Source: Pelagibacteraceae bacterium AG-337-G06
Lineage (GTDB): Bacteria; Pseudomonadota; Alphaproteobacteria; Pelagibacterales; AG-422-B15
Assembly (NCBI GenBank): GCA_003282175.1
Contig: QBZX01000003.1
Span: 95,309-159,308, forward strand
Direction: 5' to 3'
Length of the DNA stretch: 64,000 nucleotides
Notes under the pieces: model-generated
The model's input: only the letters and a program-made list of their open reading frames with translations
What the model was told of the DNA's origin: nothing
The model's database searches: none
Part shown: positions 14,337-24,720 of the stretch, piece by piece
How the letters are laid out: the number at the start of each line of letters is the position of its first letter
Position numbering within the stretch: the stretch's first letter is position 1
Made by a program: the position numbers and the translations under genes

Positions 14337-15863
14337 CTATCTGTTTTTTTTGAATTCTTCGATGATAGTACTTAACTTTGAAGCAACATCATCCTCAAGA
14401 TTACCTGAGCTATTAATTGCTTCAATTATATCTCCATGTGAAGATTTAATGAGTTCAAAAAGATCCTTCTCAAAATCTTTAATTAAATTTAGCTCTAAGT
14501 CATCGAGGTAACCATTAACACCCGTAAAAATTGAAACAACCTGTTCAGCGATCGTCATGGGCGAATATTGATTTTGTTTTAAGAGCTCAGTTAATTTAGA
14601 GCCTCGATTCAATAATTTTTGGGTTGATGCATCAAGGTCTGATCCAAACTGGGCAAATGCTGCCATTTCGCGATATTGAGCAAGCTCCAATTTAATTGAA
14701 CCAGCCACCTTTTTCATTGCTTTTGTTTGAGCAGCAGAACCAACACGAGAAACACTTAGTCCCACATTCACTGCAGGACGTATTCCTTGGTTGAATAGTT
14801 CTGTTTCTAAGAAAATTTGTCCATCAGTTATCGAAATAACATTAGTTGGAATGAAGGCACTCACATCATTGGCCTGTGTCTCAATTACTGGCAATGCAGT
14901 TAGAGAACCTCCGCCACTTTCATCATTTAATTTTGCAGCTCGTTCAAGTAATCTACTGTGAAGATAGAAAACGTCACCAGGAAATGCTTCACGTCCAGGG
15001 GGTCTTCTAAGTAAAAGTGACATTTGACGGTAAGCAACTGCTTGTTTTGAAAGATCATCATAAATGATTAGAGCATGCATGCCATTGTCCCTAAAATATT
15101 CACCCATAGAACAGCCAGTATATGGCGCAAGGAATTGAAGTGGAGCTGCATCACTCGCGGTTGCGGCTACAACAGTTGTATACTCCATTGCTCCTGCATC
15201 CTCCAAAGTTTTTACAGTCTGAGCGATTGAGGATCTTTTTTGCCCGATACCTACATATATACAATACAGTTTTTTTGATTCATCATCTGACTCATTTATT
15301 GTTTTCTGATTTATTATGGTATCAATTGCAATAGCAGTTTTTCCTGTTTGCCTGTCTCCAATAATTAATTCTCTTTGACCTCTTCCAACAGGTATAAGAC
15401 TATCAATAGCTTTTAAACCTGTCTGCATTGGTTCTGACACTGATTTTCTTGGAATAATTCCTGGAGCTTTTACTTCAATTCTACTTCTATTTTCCGAGTC
15501 AATGTTGCCTTTTCCATCTATCGGATTTCCTAACGCATCAACTACTCTACCTAGTAGTTCCTTACCTACTGGTACATCAACAATTGCATTAGTTCGCTTA
15601 ACAGTGTCTCCCTCTTTAATATTTGCATCACTTCCAAATAAAACTACACCAACATTATCATCTTCAAGATTCAAAGCCATTCCCTTAGTTCCATCGTCAA
15701 AGAGAACCATTTCACCAGCTTGAACATTGTCTAATCCATATATTCTTGCAATTCCATCTCCGATTGATAATACCTGTCCAACTTCACTGATTTCAGAATC
15801 AGAACCAAAGTTTTTAATTTCTTCTTTTAAGATTTTTGATATTTCTGAAGGTTGTATATCCAT
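14337..15863 (-). CDS. atpA: F1F0 ATP synthase subunit alpha
   Basis: [38 protein letters not shown]. Confidence 0.99.
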   Translation of the reverse strand: MDIQPSEISKILKEEIKNFGSDSEISEVGQVLSIGDGIARIYGLDNVQAGEMVLFDDGTKGMALNLEDDNVGVVLFGSDANIKEGDTVKRTNAIVDVPVGKELLGRVVDALGNPIDGKGNIDSENRSRIEVKAPGIIPRKSVSEPMQTGLKAIDSLIPVGRGQRELIIGDRQTGKTAIAIDTIINQKTINESDDESKKLYCIYVGIGQKRSSIAQTVKTLEDAGAMEYTTVVAATASDAAPLQFLAPYTGCSMGEYFRDNGMHALIIYDDLSKQAVAYRQMSLLLRRPPGREAFPGDVFYLHSRLLERAAKLNDESGGGSLTALPVIETQANDVSAFIPTNVISITDGQIFLETELFNQGIRPAVNVGLSVSRVGSAAQTKAMKKVAGSIKLELAQYREMAAFAQFGSDLDASTQKLLNRGSKLTELLKQNQYSPMTIAEQVVSIFTGVNGYLDDLELNLIKDFEKDLFELIKSSHGDIIEAINSSGNLEDDVASKLSTIIEEFKKNR

Positions 15864-16424
15864 TTAAGCGACCTCTTTCATTTTTTCTTTTAATAGTTGT
15901 AATTGGTTTTTAATACTGCTGTCAATCATTTGACTGCCAACTTGAATTTTTAATCCTCCGATTAGTTCTGGCTCGATATTTAATTGTATATTGAAATCAG
16001 CGTTAAATTTATCTTTTAACTTTGAACTAATATCAGCTAACTGAGCATCAGTTAGCGCATAAGCAGAAGATACGGTTGCTACTCTTTCACCTTTTAGTGA
16101 AGCTAATAAGTTCCCAAATGTTCCTATAATTTCTAAGAGATAATTGACACGATTTTTTTTAATAATGACACCAATGAAATTTGATACAAGTTTTGATAAT
16201 TCAATTTTTTCTGCGATAGTTTCAAAAAGTTTTATTTTATTTGATTTGCTTACTGAAGGGTTTAATATGACAGATAGAACATCTTGATCTTCTTGTAAAA
16301 TTTCCTTAATCCTTGTTAACTCATTAGATACTGAATCTAATACTTTAGCCTCTTTGGCCAACTGAAACAACGCGTTAGCATACCGGTCAACAGCTGCTAT
16401 TTGGTAAGTATTAACTTTTGACAT
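15864..16424 (-). CDS. atpH: F1F0 ATP synthase subunit delta
   Basis: DRYANALFQLAKEA ... PELIGGLKIQVGSQMIDSSIKNQL. Confidence 0.95.
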   Translation of the reverse strand: MSKVNTYQIAAVDRYANALFQLAKEAKVLDSVSNELTRIKEILQEDQDVLSVILNPSVSKSNKIKLFETIAEKIELSKLVSNFIGVIIKKNRVNYLLEIIGTFGNLLASLKGERVATVSSAYALTDAQLADISSKLKDKFNADFNIQLNIEPELIGGLKIQVGSQMIDSSIKNQLQLLKEKMKEVA

Positions 16425-16510
16425 TATCCATTAAATTTTTGAAATTTCAGTCATTGCGTACCATTAACTCTTACTTTTTTCAAGCATTGGAATGTCGCAT
16501 TCACAACTAA

Positions 16511-18505
16511 TTATACAAAGCTGTAGGGATCGATATCAACTGATATATTTACATTTGGAAGCGTCTTAGACCTGGATAGCCAAGTCTCAACAATTTTTTG
16601 CATATTTCTGGCTTTTTTATCATGTATTAAAAACCTTTGCCGATGACGTCCTTTTAATTTGGAAAGCGGTGCTGGAGCAGGTCCATAAACTTCTAATTCT
16701 GGGATCTTGGGAGTGGAATTATATAATATGCTGCATTGGCTTCTGACCCTCTCAATATTATTGCCACTAACAATAATTGCTGCCATTTTTCCAAGAGGTG
16801 GAAGCTTATTATCAACTCGATAATTAATTTCATTTTCATAAAATTCATCTCTATTTAATGAGGACAATGCTTGTATAGTTTCATTATTTGGATGATAAGT
16901 TTGTATGAATACCGATCCCTCCAATTCTGCCCTACCTGCTCTACCCGCAACTTGGTAAAGAGCTTGATAAGTTTTCTCCGAAGCTCTTAGGTCACCTCCT
17001 CTAAGAGACATATCGGCATCAATTATGCCAACGCATGTTAAACGTGGAAAATGATATCCCTTAGTAATCAATTGTGTTCCGATAATAATGTTATAATTAT
17101 TTTCTTTGATTTCTCGAATACGCTCATCAAGTTCAATTTGAGACTTTATATGATCACTCGAAAATAAACATATTTTAGCAACTGGAAATAATTTTGTAAT
17201 TTCAGTATAAATTTTCTCTATACCGGCACCATAATCAATAAATTGTTGATCATCATTATCACATGATGGACAATTAAGTCCGAACGATTTAACACTATGT
17301 CCACAATGATGACATAATAAATTTTTATTTTTTATATGTTCTACAAGATAGCTTGTACAATTTTTACACGTAAATTTATAACCACATGATTTGCATATGA
17401 CTACAGGCGCATAACCTCTTTTATTAATGTATAGAAGTGCCTGGCTTTGATTAGATATTGTTTTTTCAATTGCATTCCTGAGTGGATTAGACACCCATTG
17501 ATCTTTTCTTAATTTTTCTTTTCGCATGTCGATGATTTTTATTTTATTTTCTACATTGCTGAAAAATTTATTTTTAATAGATACTTTGTGATATTTTTTC
17601 TTGAATACATTAAATATTGTTTCTAATGATGGTGTTGCACTAGTTAAAATTAATGGGATATTTTCTATAGATGCTTTAACTACTGACATATCTCTCGCAT
17701 GATAAATTCCTTTCTCCTCTTGCTTGTAAGAAGTGTCATGCTCTTCATCAAGAATTATCATACCTAATTTCTTATAGGGCAAAAAAAGTGCTGATCTTGC
17801 CCCAACAATGATCTTGGATGTTCCATTGATTATATTTTTTAACGTTTTGGTCTTCATGCTTGCACTTATCTTTGAATGCCAAACGTCAGGAGTAAATCTA
17901 AACCTTTCTTCAATTCTTTTAACAAAATCACTTGTTAAAGAAACTTCTGGAAACATAATTAATACTTGTTCTTTTTCAGTTAAATAATTTTTTAAAACGC
18001 TGAAATAAACTTCAGTTTTTCCTGATCCTGGGACACCATCTAATAAGATTGTGCTGTAATCTCGTCTAGATGATATTTTTAAAATTTTTTCGCTTGCCCT
18101 TTTCTGCTCAATATTGAGTTCAATTATTTTTTCTTGGGTAGCTATATTTTCACTTGGTATATCAATCTTCTTTTTATCAAAGTAAGTTTTTGAATGAGAT
18201 AATATCATTTTCAGAACTAGACCTCTTTGTATTGCATTATAACTACTTACCCATTCCAAAAATTTAAGCATTTTTGAAGTAAGCCGGTGCGCATCAGAAA
18301 CCTTCTCAATCTCTTTTATTTTAATTTTATTTGGCGCATAATTTTCTAGAACAGCAGTAATTACTCCTACTTTAAGACTCGAACGTAAAGAAGCTTGAAC
18401 AATCGAGCCTATCTTAGGCTTACTCTTACTTATTAGTTTATAAGTAAAGTCTTCACTAATATTGTGAGCAAATAAAATATTTACGTAAAAAAGATCTTTT
18501 GACAT
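16511..18505 (-). CDS. priA: primosomal protein N' (helicase PriA)
   Basis: LLDGVPGSGKTEVY, DEEHDTSYKQ, CxxC zinc-binding clusters, GTQLITKGYHFP. The listed ORF over-extends into tal; MSKDLFYVN (18505) is the likely start. Confidence 0.95.
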   Translation of the reverse strand: MSKDLFYVNILFAHNISEDFTYKLISKSKPKIGSIVQASLRSSLKVGVITAVLENYAPNKIKIKEIEKVSDAHRLTSKMLKFLEWVSSYNAIQRGLVLKMILSHSKTYFDKKKIDIPSENIATQEKIIELNIEQKRASEKILKISSRRDYSTILLDGVPGSGKTEVYFSVLKNYLTEKEQVLIMFPEVSLTSDFVKRIEERFRFTPDVWHSKISASMKTKTLKNIINGTSKIIVGARSALFLPYKKLGMIILDEEHDTSYKQEEKGIYHARDMSVVKASIENIPLILTSATPSLETIFNVFKKKYHKVSIKNKFFSNVENKIKIIDMRKEKLRKDQWVSNPLRNAIEKTISNQSQALLYINKRGYAPVVICKSCGYKFTCKNCTSYLVEHIKNKNLLCHHCGHSVKSFGLNCPSCDNDDQQFIDYGAGIEKIYTEITKLFPVAKICLFSSDHIKSQIELDERIREIKENNYNIIIGTQLITKGYHFPRLTCVGIIDADMSLRGGDLRASEKTYQALYQVAGRAGRAELEGSVFIQTYHPNNETIQALSSLNRDEFYENEINYRVDNKLPPLGKMAAIIVSGNNIERVRSQCSILYNSTPKIPELEVYGPAPAPLSKLKGRHRQRFLIHDKKARNMQKIVETWLSRSKTLPNVNISVDIDPYSFV

Positions 18506-18563
18506 ACATTTGGTCTGATTCTTTATTTGTGCTATAAATATATCAGCCAAAAATATAAATGTT

Positions 18564-19220
18564 ATGGAATTCTTTTTAGATACTGCTGATGTTAAGTTGA
18601 TTAAAGAGCTAAACAAAACAGGTTTGATTAATGGAATTACAACAAACCCGTCGCTAGTTGCTAAGTCTGGAAAGAATTTTTTAGAAATCCTGAAAGAAAT
18701 TACTAAAATTATAAAAGGACCAATAAGTGCCGAAGTTACAGCGCTCGATACAAAAGGCATGATCGCAGAAGCAAATAAGCTTAAAAAAATATCTAAAAAT
18801 ATTGTTATTAAGTTACCTCTAACAGAAAATGGATTAAAAGCATGCAAGTCTCTTTCAAAAAGAAAAATTAAAACTAATGTCACATTATGTTTTTCAGCGG
18901 CTCAAGCATTGTTAGCCGCAAAATGTGGAGCCACTTATATATCCCCTTTTGTAGGGCGGCTTGATGATATTGGTGAAAACGGTATGGAATTGATTCAACA
19001 AATAAAATCTATTTATTCAAATTACAAAAATTTAAATACTAAAATATTAGTAGCATCCGTAAGAAATGCTGATCATGTCATAAAGTCAGCTATCATAGGA
19101 GCTGATGTTGTAACTTTACCTCCTGACACACTCATGGAACTTTATAACCATCCTCTTACAAAAAAAGGTTTAGATGCTTTCCTTAGTGATTGGAAAAAGA
19201 CGAAACAATCAATTGTTTAA
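18564..19220 (+). CDS. tal: transaldolase / fructose-6-phosphate aldolase-like family
   Basis: [60 protein letters not shown]. Confidence 0.93.
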   Translation: MEFFLDTADVKLIKELNKTGLINGITTNPSLVAKSGKNFLEILKEITKIIKGPISAEVTALDTKGMIAEANKLKKISKNIVIKLPLTENGLKACKSLSKRKIKTNVTLCFSAAQALLAAKCGATYISPFVGRLDDIGENGMELIQQIKSIYSNYKNLNTKILVASVRNADHVIKSAIIGADVVTLPPDTLMELYNHPLTKKGLDAFLSDWKKTKQSIV

Positions 19221-19224
19221 ATAA

Positions 19225-20142
19225 GTGAATAAATATATTGAAGATGCATTTACTAACTGGCTAGGAAATTTAAAAGAAGTAAGAAATCTTAGTGATAATA
19301 CACTGATAAGTTACAAACACGACGTAAAAAGTTTTATAGAGTTCATGAGTACTCATACGGGTTCAGAAGTTTCAATAAAATACCTCAATGATATGAAAAT
19401 TTCTGATTTTAGAAGTTTTCTCTCTTACCTAAGAAATAAAGATATAAGCTCCACATCCATAGCAAGAATAATATCGTCTTTAAAATCTTTCTTTAATTAT
19501 TTGCTAAATACAAATTTAATTGAAAGCACTGTTGTTCAGTCTTTAAGAACACCTAAGCAAAAAAAATCTTTACCGAGACCCATTTCATCCGAACTTGCAA
19601 TTGAAACTATTAAACATGCTCAAGATATGGAGAAAGAGAAATGGATAGGATTGAGAAATAAATCAATTTTAATGCTCTTATATGGATGTGGGTTAAGAAT
19701 TTCTGAAGCACTAAACTTAAATTTTGAAGATATAAATGAAAATGACTACTTAATAATTAAAGGAAAAGGAAATAAGGAACGCATGGTACCGTTAATGGAC
19801 TATGTAAAAAATGATATCGAAAATTATATACATGAGTGTCCTAAAAATTTCATGAAAGATGATCCTTTGTTTGTTGGCAAAAGATTGGACCGCCTTAGCC
19901 CCAGAATAATACAATATGTCTTAGAAAAGATTAGACACAATTTATCTCTTCCTGAAACTGCAACTCCTCATGCGCTTAGGCACAGCTTTGCGACTCATCT
20001 GCTTAATTCAGGTGGCGATTTAAGAACAATACAAGAATTATTGGGGCATAGTAGCTTGTCTACTACTCAAAAATATACAAAGGTTGAAACAGAAAAGCTA
20101 TATGACGCTTACTCAAAGACTCATCCTCTTGCTAAGAAGTAA
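19225..20142 (+). CDS. xerC: tyrosine recombinase XerC-like (GTG start)
   Basis: LYGCGLRISEALNL ... HALRHSFATHLLNSGGDLRTIQELLGHSSLSTTQKYT. Confidence 0.92.
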   Translation: MNKYIEDAFTNWLGNLKEVRNLSDNTLISYKHDVKSFIEFMSTHTGSEVSIKYLNDMKISDFRSFLSYLRNKDISSTSIARIISSLKSFFNYLLNTNLIESTVVQSLRTPKQKKSLPRPISSELAIETIKHAQDMEKEKWIGLRNKSILMLLYGCGLRISEALNLNFEDINENDYLIIKGKGNKERMVPLMDYVKNDIENYIHECPKNFMKDDPLFVGKRLDRLSPRIIQYVLEKIRHNLSLPETATPHALRHSFATHLLNSGGDLRTIQELLGHSSLSTTQKYTKVETEKLYDAYSKTHPLAKK

Positions 20143-20165
20143 ATAAATTATATATTAAATATTAA

Positions 20166-20561
20166 ATGAGTAATCCAATTCAAAAATGGCACGATGTCGT
20201 AAAGCTAAGAGATTATAATACTCTTACAGAAATTATACATGACGATGCAATTTTCTATTCACCTGTGGTCTATACGCCTCAAAAAGGAAAAGATATAACT
20301 TTGAAATATTTAATAGCAGCTTCAGAAGTATTTAATTCTTCGAGCTTTAAGTATGATAAAGAAATGATTGGTGAGAACTCTGCAAGCTTAGAATTTTCCC
20401 TAACAATTGATGATACTGATATAAATGGCATTGATCTTATTACTTGGAATAATGATGGATTAATTACTGAATTTAAGGTATTTATAAGGCCGCTTCAGGG
20501 CGTAAATTTAATACATAAAATGATGCAAGGAATGTTAGAAAGTTTTAAAAATGTCAGTTGA
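20166..20561 (+). CDS. SnoaL/NTF2-like fold protein
   Basis: MSNPIQKWHDVVKLRDYNTLTEIIHDDAIFYSPVVYTPQKGKD, typical NTF2-like N-terminus. Confidence 0.7.
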   Translation: MSNPIQKWHDVVKLRDYNTLTEIIHDDAIFYSPVVYTPQKGKDITLKYLIAASEVFNSSSFKYDKEMIGENSASLEFSLTIDDTDINGIDLITWNNDGLITEFKVFIRPLQGVNLIHKMMQGMLESFKNVS

Positions 20562-21471
20562 TTTCCTATTTCAGTACTCAGCTTTAGAACTTTTTTGGTT
20601 ATTAATGCCAATACTCTTAGCAATTGCCGTTATAGAGTCTTTAGCAATTTATTATTTTAAGTTCAAAGGAACAAACGATTTTAAAGAGTGGATTTTGAAT
20701 ATGACTATGGGAATAGTTAGCTATCCTATAAATGCAATATTTGCATTTATAACACTCGCAGCTCTTTTCTGGGCCAAAGAATTTCAAATTTATTCATTCC
20801 CATTTACATTAAGTGTACTTGTATTGTGTTTTATACTTGATGATTTAACTTTTTATATACATCACAGAATTTGTCATAGATGGCGTTGGGGATGGGGTAT
20901 GCATAGAACCCATCACTCTTCAAATAGATTCGGAATAGATGTAGGCGCTAGACAAGCCTGGACTAAGCATTTTACAGGAACCCGCATGCTTAAAATACCA
21001 CTTGTAATTATTGGTTTTGATCCAGTAATGGTTTTATTTTGCGTTTTTATAAATGGCTATTACCAGTATTTGTGTCACACCCAAACAATACATAAGCTTC
21101 CTAGGTGGTATGAATATCTATTTAATACTCCGTCTCATCACAGAGTTCATCATGCTAGAAATCCAAAATATCTTGATGCAAATTACGCTGGAACGCTTAT
21201 GCTTTGGGATAGAATGTTTGGAACGTTCGTTGCCGAAGATCCAAAAGAACCATGTGACTATGGACTAGTAGTTCCAATGACATCATTGAACCCATTACGA
21301 ATTCTATTTGAAGAATATGCAAATATTTTCAAGGATATAACAATGCGCGGCATAACTATAAAAGATAGATTTATGTATCTTTGTGGCCCTCCTGGATGGT
21401 CTCATGATGGAACAAGAAAAACATCAACAGAGATAAAAGAAGATTATTACAACGTAATAAAAAATACTTAA
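20551..21471 (+). CDS. sterol desaturase / fatty acid hydroxylase superfamily membrane protein
   Basis: His clusters HHRICH, HRTHHSS, HRVHHARNP in a multi-TM protein; overlaps upstream ORF. Confidence 0.88.
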   Translation: MSVDFLFQYSALELFWLLMPILLAIAVIESLAIYYFKFKGTNDFKEWILNMTMGIVSYPINAIFAFITLAALFWAKEFQIYSFPFTLSVLVLCFILDDLTFYIHHRICHRWRWGWGMHRTHHSSNRFGIDVGARQAWTKHFTGTRMLKIPLVIIGFDPVMVLFCVFINGYYQYLCHTQTIHKLPRWYEYLFNTPSHHRVHHARNPKYLDANYAGTLMLWDRMFGTFVAEDPKEPCDYGLVVPMTSLNPLRILFEEYANIFKDITMRGITIKDRFMYLCGPPGWSHDGTRKTSTEIKEDYYNVIKNT

Positions 21472-22058
21472 TGCTTCCAGCGCATTATGCCTACTCTGAA
21501 ATATTGATCGTTCTGGTTAGTGTTTATACTCTAACTGTGTTTTTTAAAGAAAGACAATTTTATATTTTTGCTGGCGTATTTTTGATCAGCTGTGCAGCAT
21601 TAATAGCATCTATAAGATTTGGAATAAATTACCAAAATGAATTAAAATCTTTTCATCAACTTTTATCAGCGATATCTCTATTGTTTGGCATTCCCCTAAT
21701 TGTTATAGAAATAATGAAAAGAAGTAATCTTCTTAATAACAAAGTCATTTATCTAGTTCTTCTAATCGCAATCATTATTAGTCTATTCATACTTCTTCAA
21801 GCAAAGAATTTGATAATCCTGGTAGCTGCATCTTGGTTAATAATAGGTGTAATTTTTTCGATACTTATTTCGAGAGAGAGTGCCTTGACGAGAATTGTCT
21901 CAGGTATTTTTTTTTCACTCATCATTATAAACTTAATATTAAGAAGAATGGAGCTATTTGACCCCTCTGCTAGCTGGCACTTGTATCACATTGGTATTGC
22001 TGTTTGGCTGTATCTACTTACAAGAATCTTAGAGCAGAAAGAGACTAAATATGTATAG
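21471..22058 (+). CDS. multi-pass membrane protein of unknown function
   Basis: 195 aa, about six hydrophobic segments; start shares TAATG with upstream stop. Confidence 0.7.
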   Translation: MLPAHYAYSEILIVLVSVYTLTVFFKERQFYIFAGVFLISCAALIASIRFGINYQNELKSFHQLLSAISLLFGIPLIVIEIMKRSNLLNNKVIYLVLLIAIIISLFILLQAKNLIILVAASWLIIGVIFSILISRESALTRIVSGIFFSLIIINLILRRMELFDPSASWHLYHIGIAVWLYLLTRILEQKETKYV

Positions 22059-23436
22059 CTTGATTTTCCACATTAAGAGCTGCTTCTTTGATTGACTCAG
22101 TTAATGTTGGATGAGCATGGCATGTTCTGGCTATATCTTCAGCTGACGCTCCGAATTCCATTGCAACTGTAAGCTCACCAATCATATTACCTGCGTCTGC
22201 ACCAATTATATGAACACCCAATACCTCATCAGTTTTATTGTCAGATAAAATCTTTACGAATCCACCTGTATCGTTCATTACTTTTGCTTTTGCATTTGCA
22301 GTAAAGGGAAATTTACCAACTTTATAAGTAATGCCTGCAGCTTTTAATTCGTCTTCTGTTTTGCCTACTGAAGCAACTTCTGGCGCTGTATATATTACTG
22401 ATGGAATTGCATTATAATTCACATATCCCGCCTGCCCATCAATGATTTCTGCAACCGCTGTTCCTTCTTCTGATGCTTTATGGGCTAGCATAGGGCCTAA
22501 TTTGCAATCACCCACTGCATAAATATTATCGATCGAAGTTTTAAAATAATTATCAGTAACTATAAATCCCTTATCATTTAGTTTAACTCCCAGTTCTTCA
22601 AGATTTAACCCAAATGTATAAGGTCTTCTGCCTGTAGAAATTAGAACCTTGTCACAGTCCATATCCATAGTTTGTCCCTTGTTTTCTACTGAGACAGATA
22701 AAGAACCACCTTCTTTGTTTACTGATCTTAATGCCGTAGAAAGTTTAAAGTCAAAACCCTGTTTAATAAGTATTTTTTGAAAACTGCTTGATACTTCTGT
22801 ATCCATTCCTGGAAGAATTCTATCTGCATATTCAATTACTGTTACTTTGGAGCCAAGTCGTGACCAAACTGATCCCATTTCTAAGCCAATATAGCCTGCA
22901 CCAATGACAACTAAGTGATTGGGAACTTTTTCCAAACTTAATGCTCCAGTAGATGATAAAATATCTTTTTCATCGATCACTACTCCATCAGGACTAGATA
23001 CCTCAGATCCGGTTGCAATAATTATTTTTGCAGATTTTATTGTATCTGATTTTTCACCTGATAGAATTTCTATTTCATTAATATTCTTTAGTTTTGCAAA
23101 CCCAGACTTACGATTGATCTTGTTTTTTTTAAATAAGAATTCAACTCCTTTAGTAAGCGACTCAACACTTTCTGATTTTTTTTCCATTATTTTACTCAGG
23201 TCAAAGGAAACATTATCAAAATTGATTCCTAACTTTTTTAGATCCGATGCCTGATCATATAAATGTGAGGAGTGAAGAAGAGATTTCGATGGAATACAGC
23301 CAATATTAAGACATGTTCCACCTAGAGTCTGACCTTTTTCAATACAGCAAACATTGTAACCTAACTGTGCAGCTCTAATTGCACAAACGTATCCTGCAGG
23401 TCCGCTACCTATAACCGTAATATCAAATTCTTCCAT
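22045..23436 (-). CDS. lpd: dihydrolipoyl dehydrogenase
   Basis: GSGPAGYVCAIRAAQLG, GGTCLNIGCIPSKSLLH, ATGSEVSSPDG, AVGDCKLGPMLAHKASEEG. Confidence 0.97.
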   Translation of the reverse strand: MEEFDITVIGSGPAGYVCAIRAAQLGYNVCCIEKGQTLGGTCLNIGCIPSKSLLHSSHLYDQASDLKKLGINFDNVSFDLSKIMEKKSESVESLTKGVEFLFKKNKINRKSGFAKLKNINEIEILSGEKSDTIKSAKIIIATGSEVSSPDGVVIDEKDILSSTGALSLEKVPNHLVVIGAGYIGLEMGSVWSRLGSKVTVIEYADRILPGMDTEVSSSFQKILIKQGFDFKLSTALRSVNKEGGSLSVSVENKGQTMDMDCDKVLISTGRRPYTFGLNLEELGVKLNDKGFIVTDNYFKTSIDNIYAVGDCKLGPMLAHKASEEGTAVAEIIDGQAGYVNYNAIPSVIYTAPEVASVGKTEDELKAAGITYKVGKFPFTANAKAKVMNDTGGFVKILSDNKTDEVLGVHIIGADAGNMIGELTVAMEFGASAEDIARTCHAHPTLTESIKEAALNVENQAIHI

Positions 23437-23437
23437 T

Positions 23438-24694
23438 CTATACCCCTAGTAAGATTCGATTTGGATCTTCTAAACTTTCTTTGACCCTTACCAAAAAAGT
23501 AACTGCACCTTTACCGTCCACAATACGATGATCGTAAGATAAAGCAAGGTACATCATTGGCCTTATCACGATGTCACCATTTACGGCAACTGGTCTTTCC
23601 TCAATCTTGTGCATGCCTAGTATCCCTGATTGAGGTGGGTTTAAAATAGGTGTAGACATAAGAGATCCATAAACGCCACCATTCGAAACTGTAAATGTAC
23701 CTCCTTGCATGTCATCGATACTTAATTTGCCAGTTCGAGCTTTTTGTCCTAAATAAAAAATCTCTTGCTCTATTTCTACAATTGATTTTTGATCAGCATC
23801 TCTGATAACGGGTACAACCAATCCTTGATCAGTTCCTACTGCAACACCAATATTGTAAAAATTTTTATATATAACATCATTATTTTCAACTTCTGCATTA
23901 ACTTCAGGAATATCTTTGAGAGCTGTGATACAAGCTTTTACGAAGAAGGACATAAATCCTAATTTTATTCCGTATTTTGACTCAAAAGCATCTTTATGCT
24001 CATTACGAGTTCTAATCAATTCACCCATATCAACTTCATTAAATGTTGTGAGCATAGCTGCATTATTTTGTGCATCTTTGAGTCGTTTAGCTATAGTTTG
24101 TCTTAGTCGAGACATTGGAACTCTCTCTTCTTTACTGTCATGATCCTTACTTATTGGCGGCTTCGTTGAAAGTTCTTGAACATTGTTATTTGAAGCTAAA
24201 ATATCACCCTTTGTAATTCTTCCATCTGAACGAGCAGTAGCTACTTGAGAAATATCAATATTTTTTTCTGCTGCAATTTTTCTTACTGCAGGTGATAGTT
24301 TTGAGACTTTACTCTCAAGAATTTCTTTTGGAGTATTGTCCAATGGTACACTTAGTTCTTGTAGAACTGGCTTTTCCATCGCTGGCTCTTCTTTAGGCTT
24401 TTCTTCTTTAGTGGTAACTATTTTCTCTGAATTTTCAGGAGCTTTTTTTACATCTGCAGTATCATTAATAACTCCCAGTAATGCGCCTACCTCGACCGTT
24501 GATCCTTCAGGCGATGAAATTTTTTCGATCAATCCTGATGTAGGGGAAGGAACTTCAAGAGTCACTTTATCGGTTTCTAACTCAAGCAGTGGTTCATCTA
24601 GCGTAACGCTATCTCCCTCATTTTTATACCACTTAGCAACAGTTGCTTCTACAACACTCTCACCAAGAGATGGCACTTTAATATCTACGGACAT
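23438..24694 (-). CDS. sucB: 2-oxoglutarate dehydrogenase E2, dihydrolipoyllysine succinyltransferase
   Basis: lipoyl domain [16 protein letters not shown]; catalytic [24 protein letters not shown]. Confidence 0.97.
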   Translation of the reverse strand: MSVDIKVPSLGESVVEATVAKWYKNEGDSVTLDEPLLELETDKVTLEVPSPTSGLIEKISSPEGSTVEVGALLGVINDTADVKKAPENSEKIVTTKEEKPKEEPAMEKPVLQELSVPLDNTPKEILESKVSKLSPAVRKIAAEKNIDISQVATARSDGRITKGDILASNNNVQELSTKPPISKDHDSKEERVPMSRLRQTIAKRLKDAQNNAAMLTTFNEVDMGELIRTRNEHKDAFESKYGIKLGFMSFFVKACITALKDIPEVNAEVENNDVIYKNFYNIGVAVGTDQGLVVPVIRDADQKSIVEIEQEIFYLGQKARTGKLSIDDMQGGTFTVSNGGVYGSLMSTPILNPPQSGILGMHKIEERPVAVNGDIVIRPMMYLALSYDHRIVDGKGAVTFLVRVKESLEDPNRILLGV

Positions 24695-24720
24695 ACTAAT
24701 TATTTAACACTTTACCAATA

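Noticed and set aside
18506-18883. N-terminal extension of the priA ORF
   Set aside because: Overlaps tal antisense and has no PriA similarity; MSKDLFYVN at 18505 is a better start
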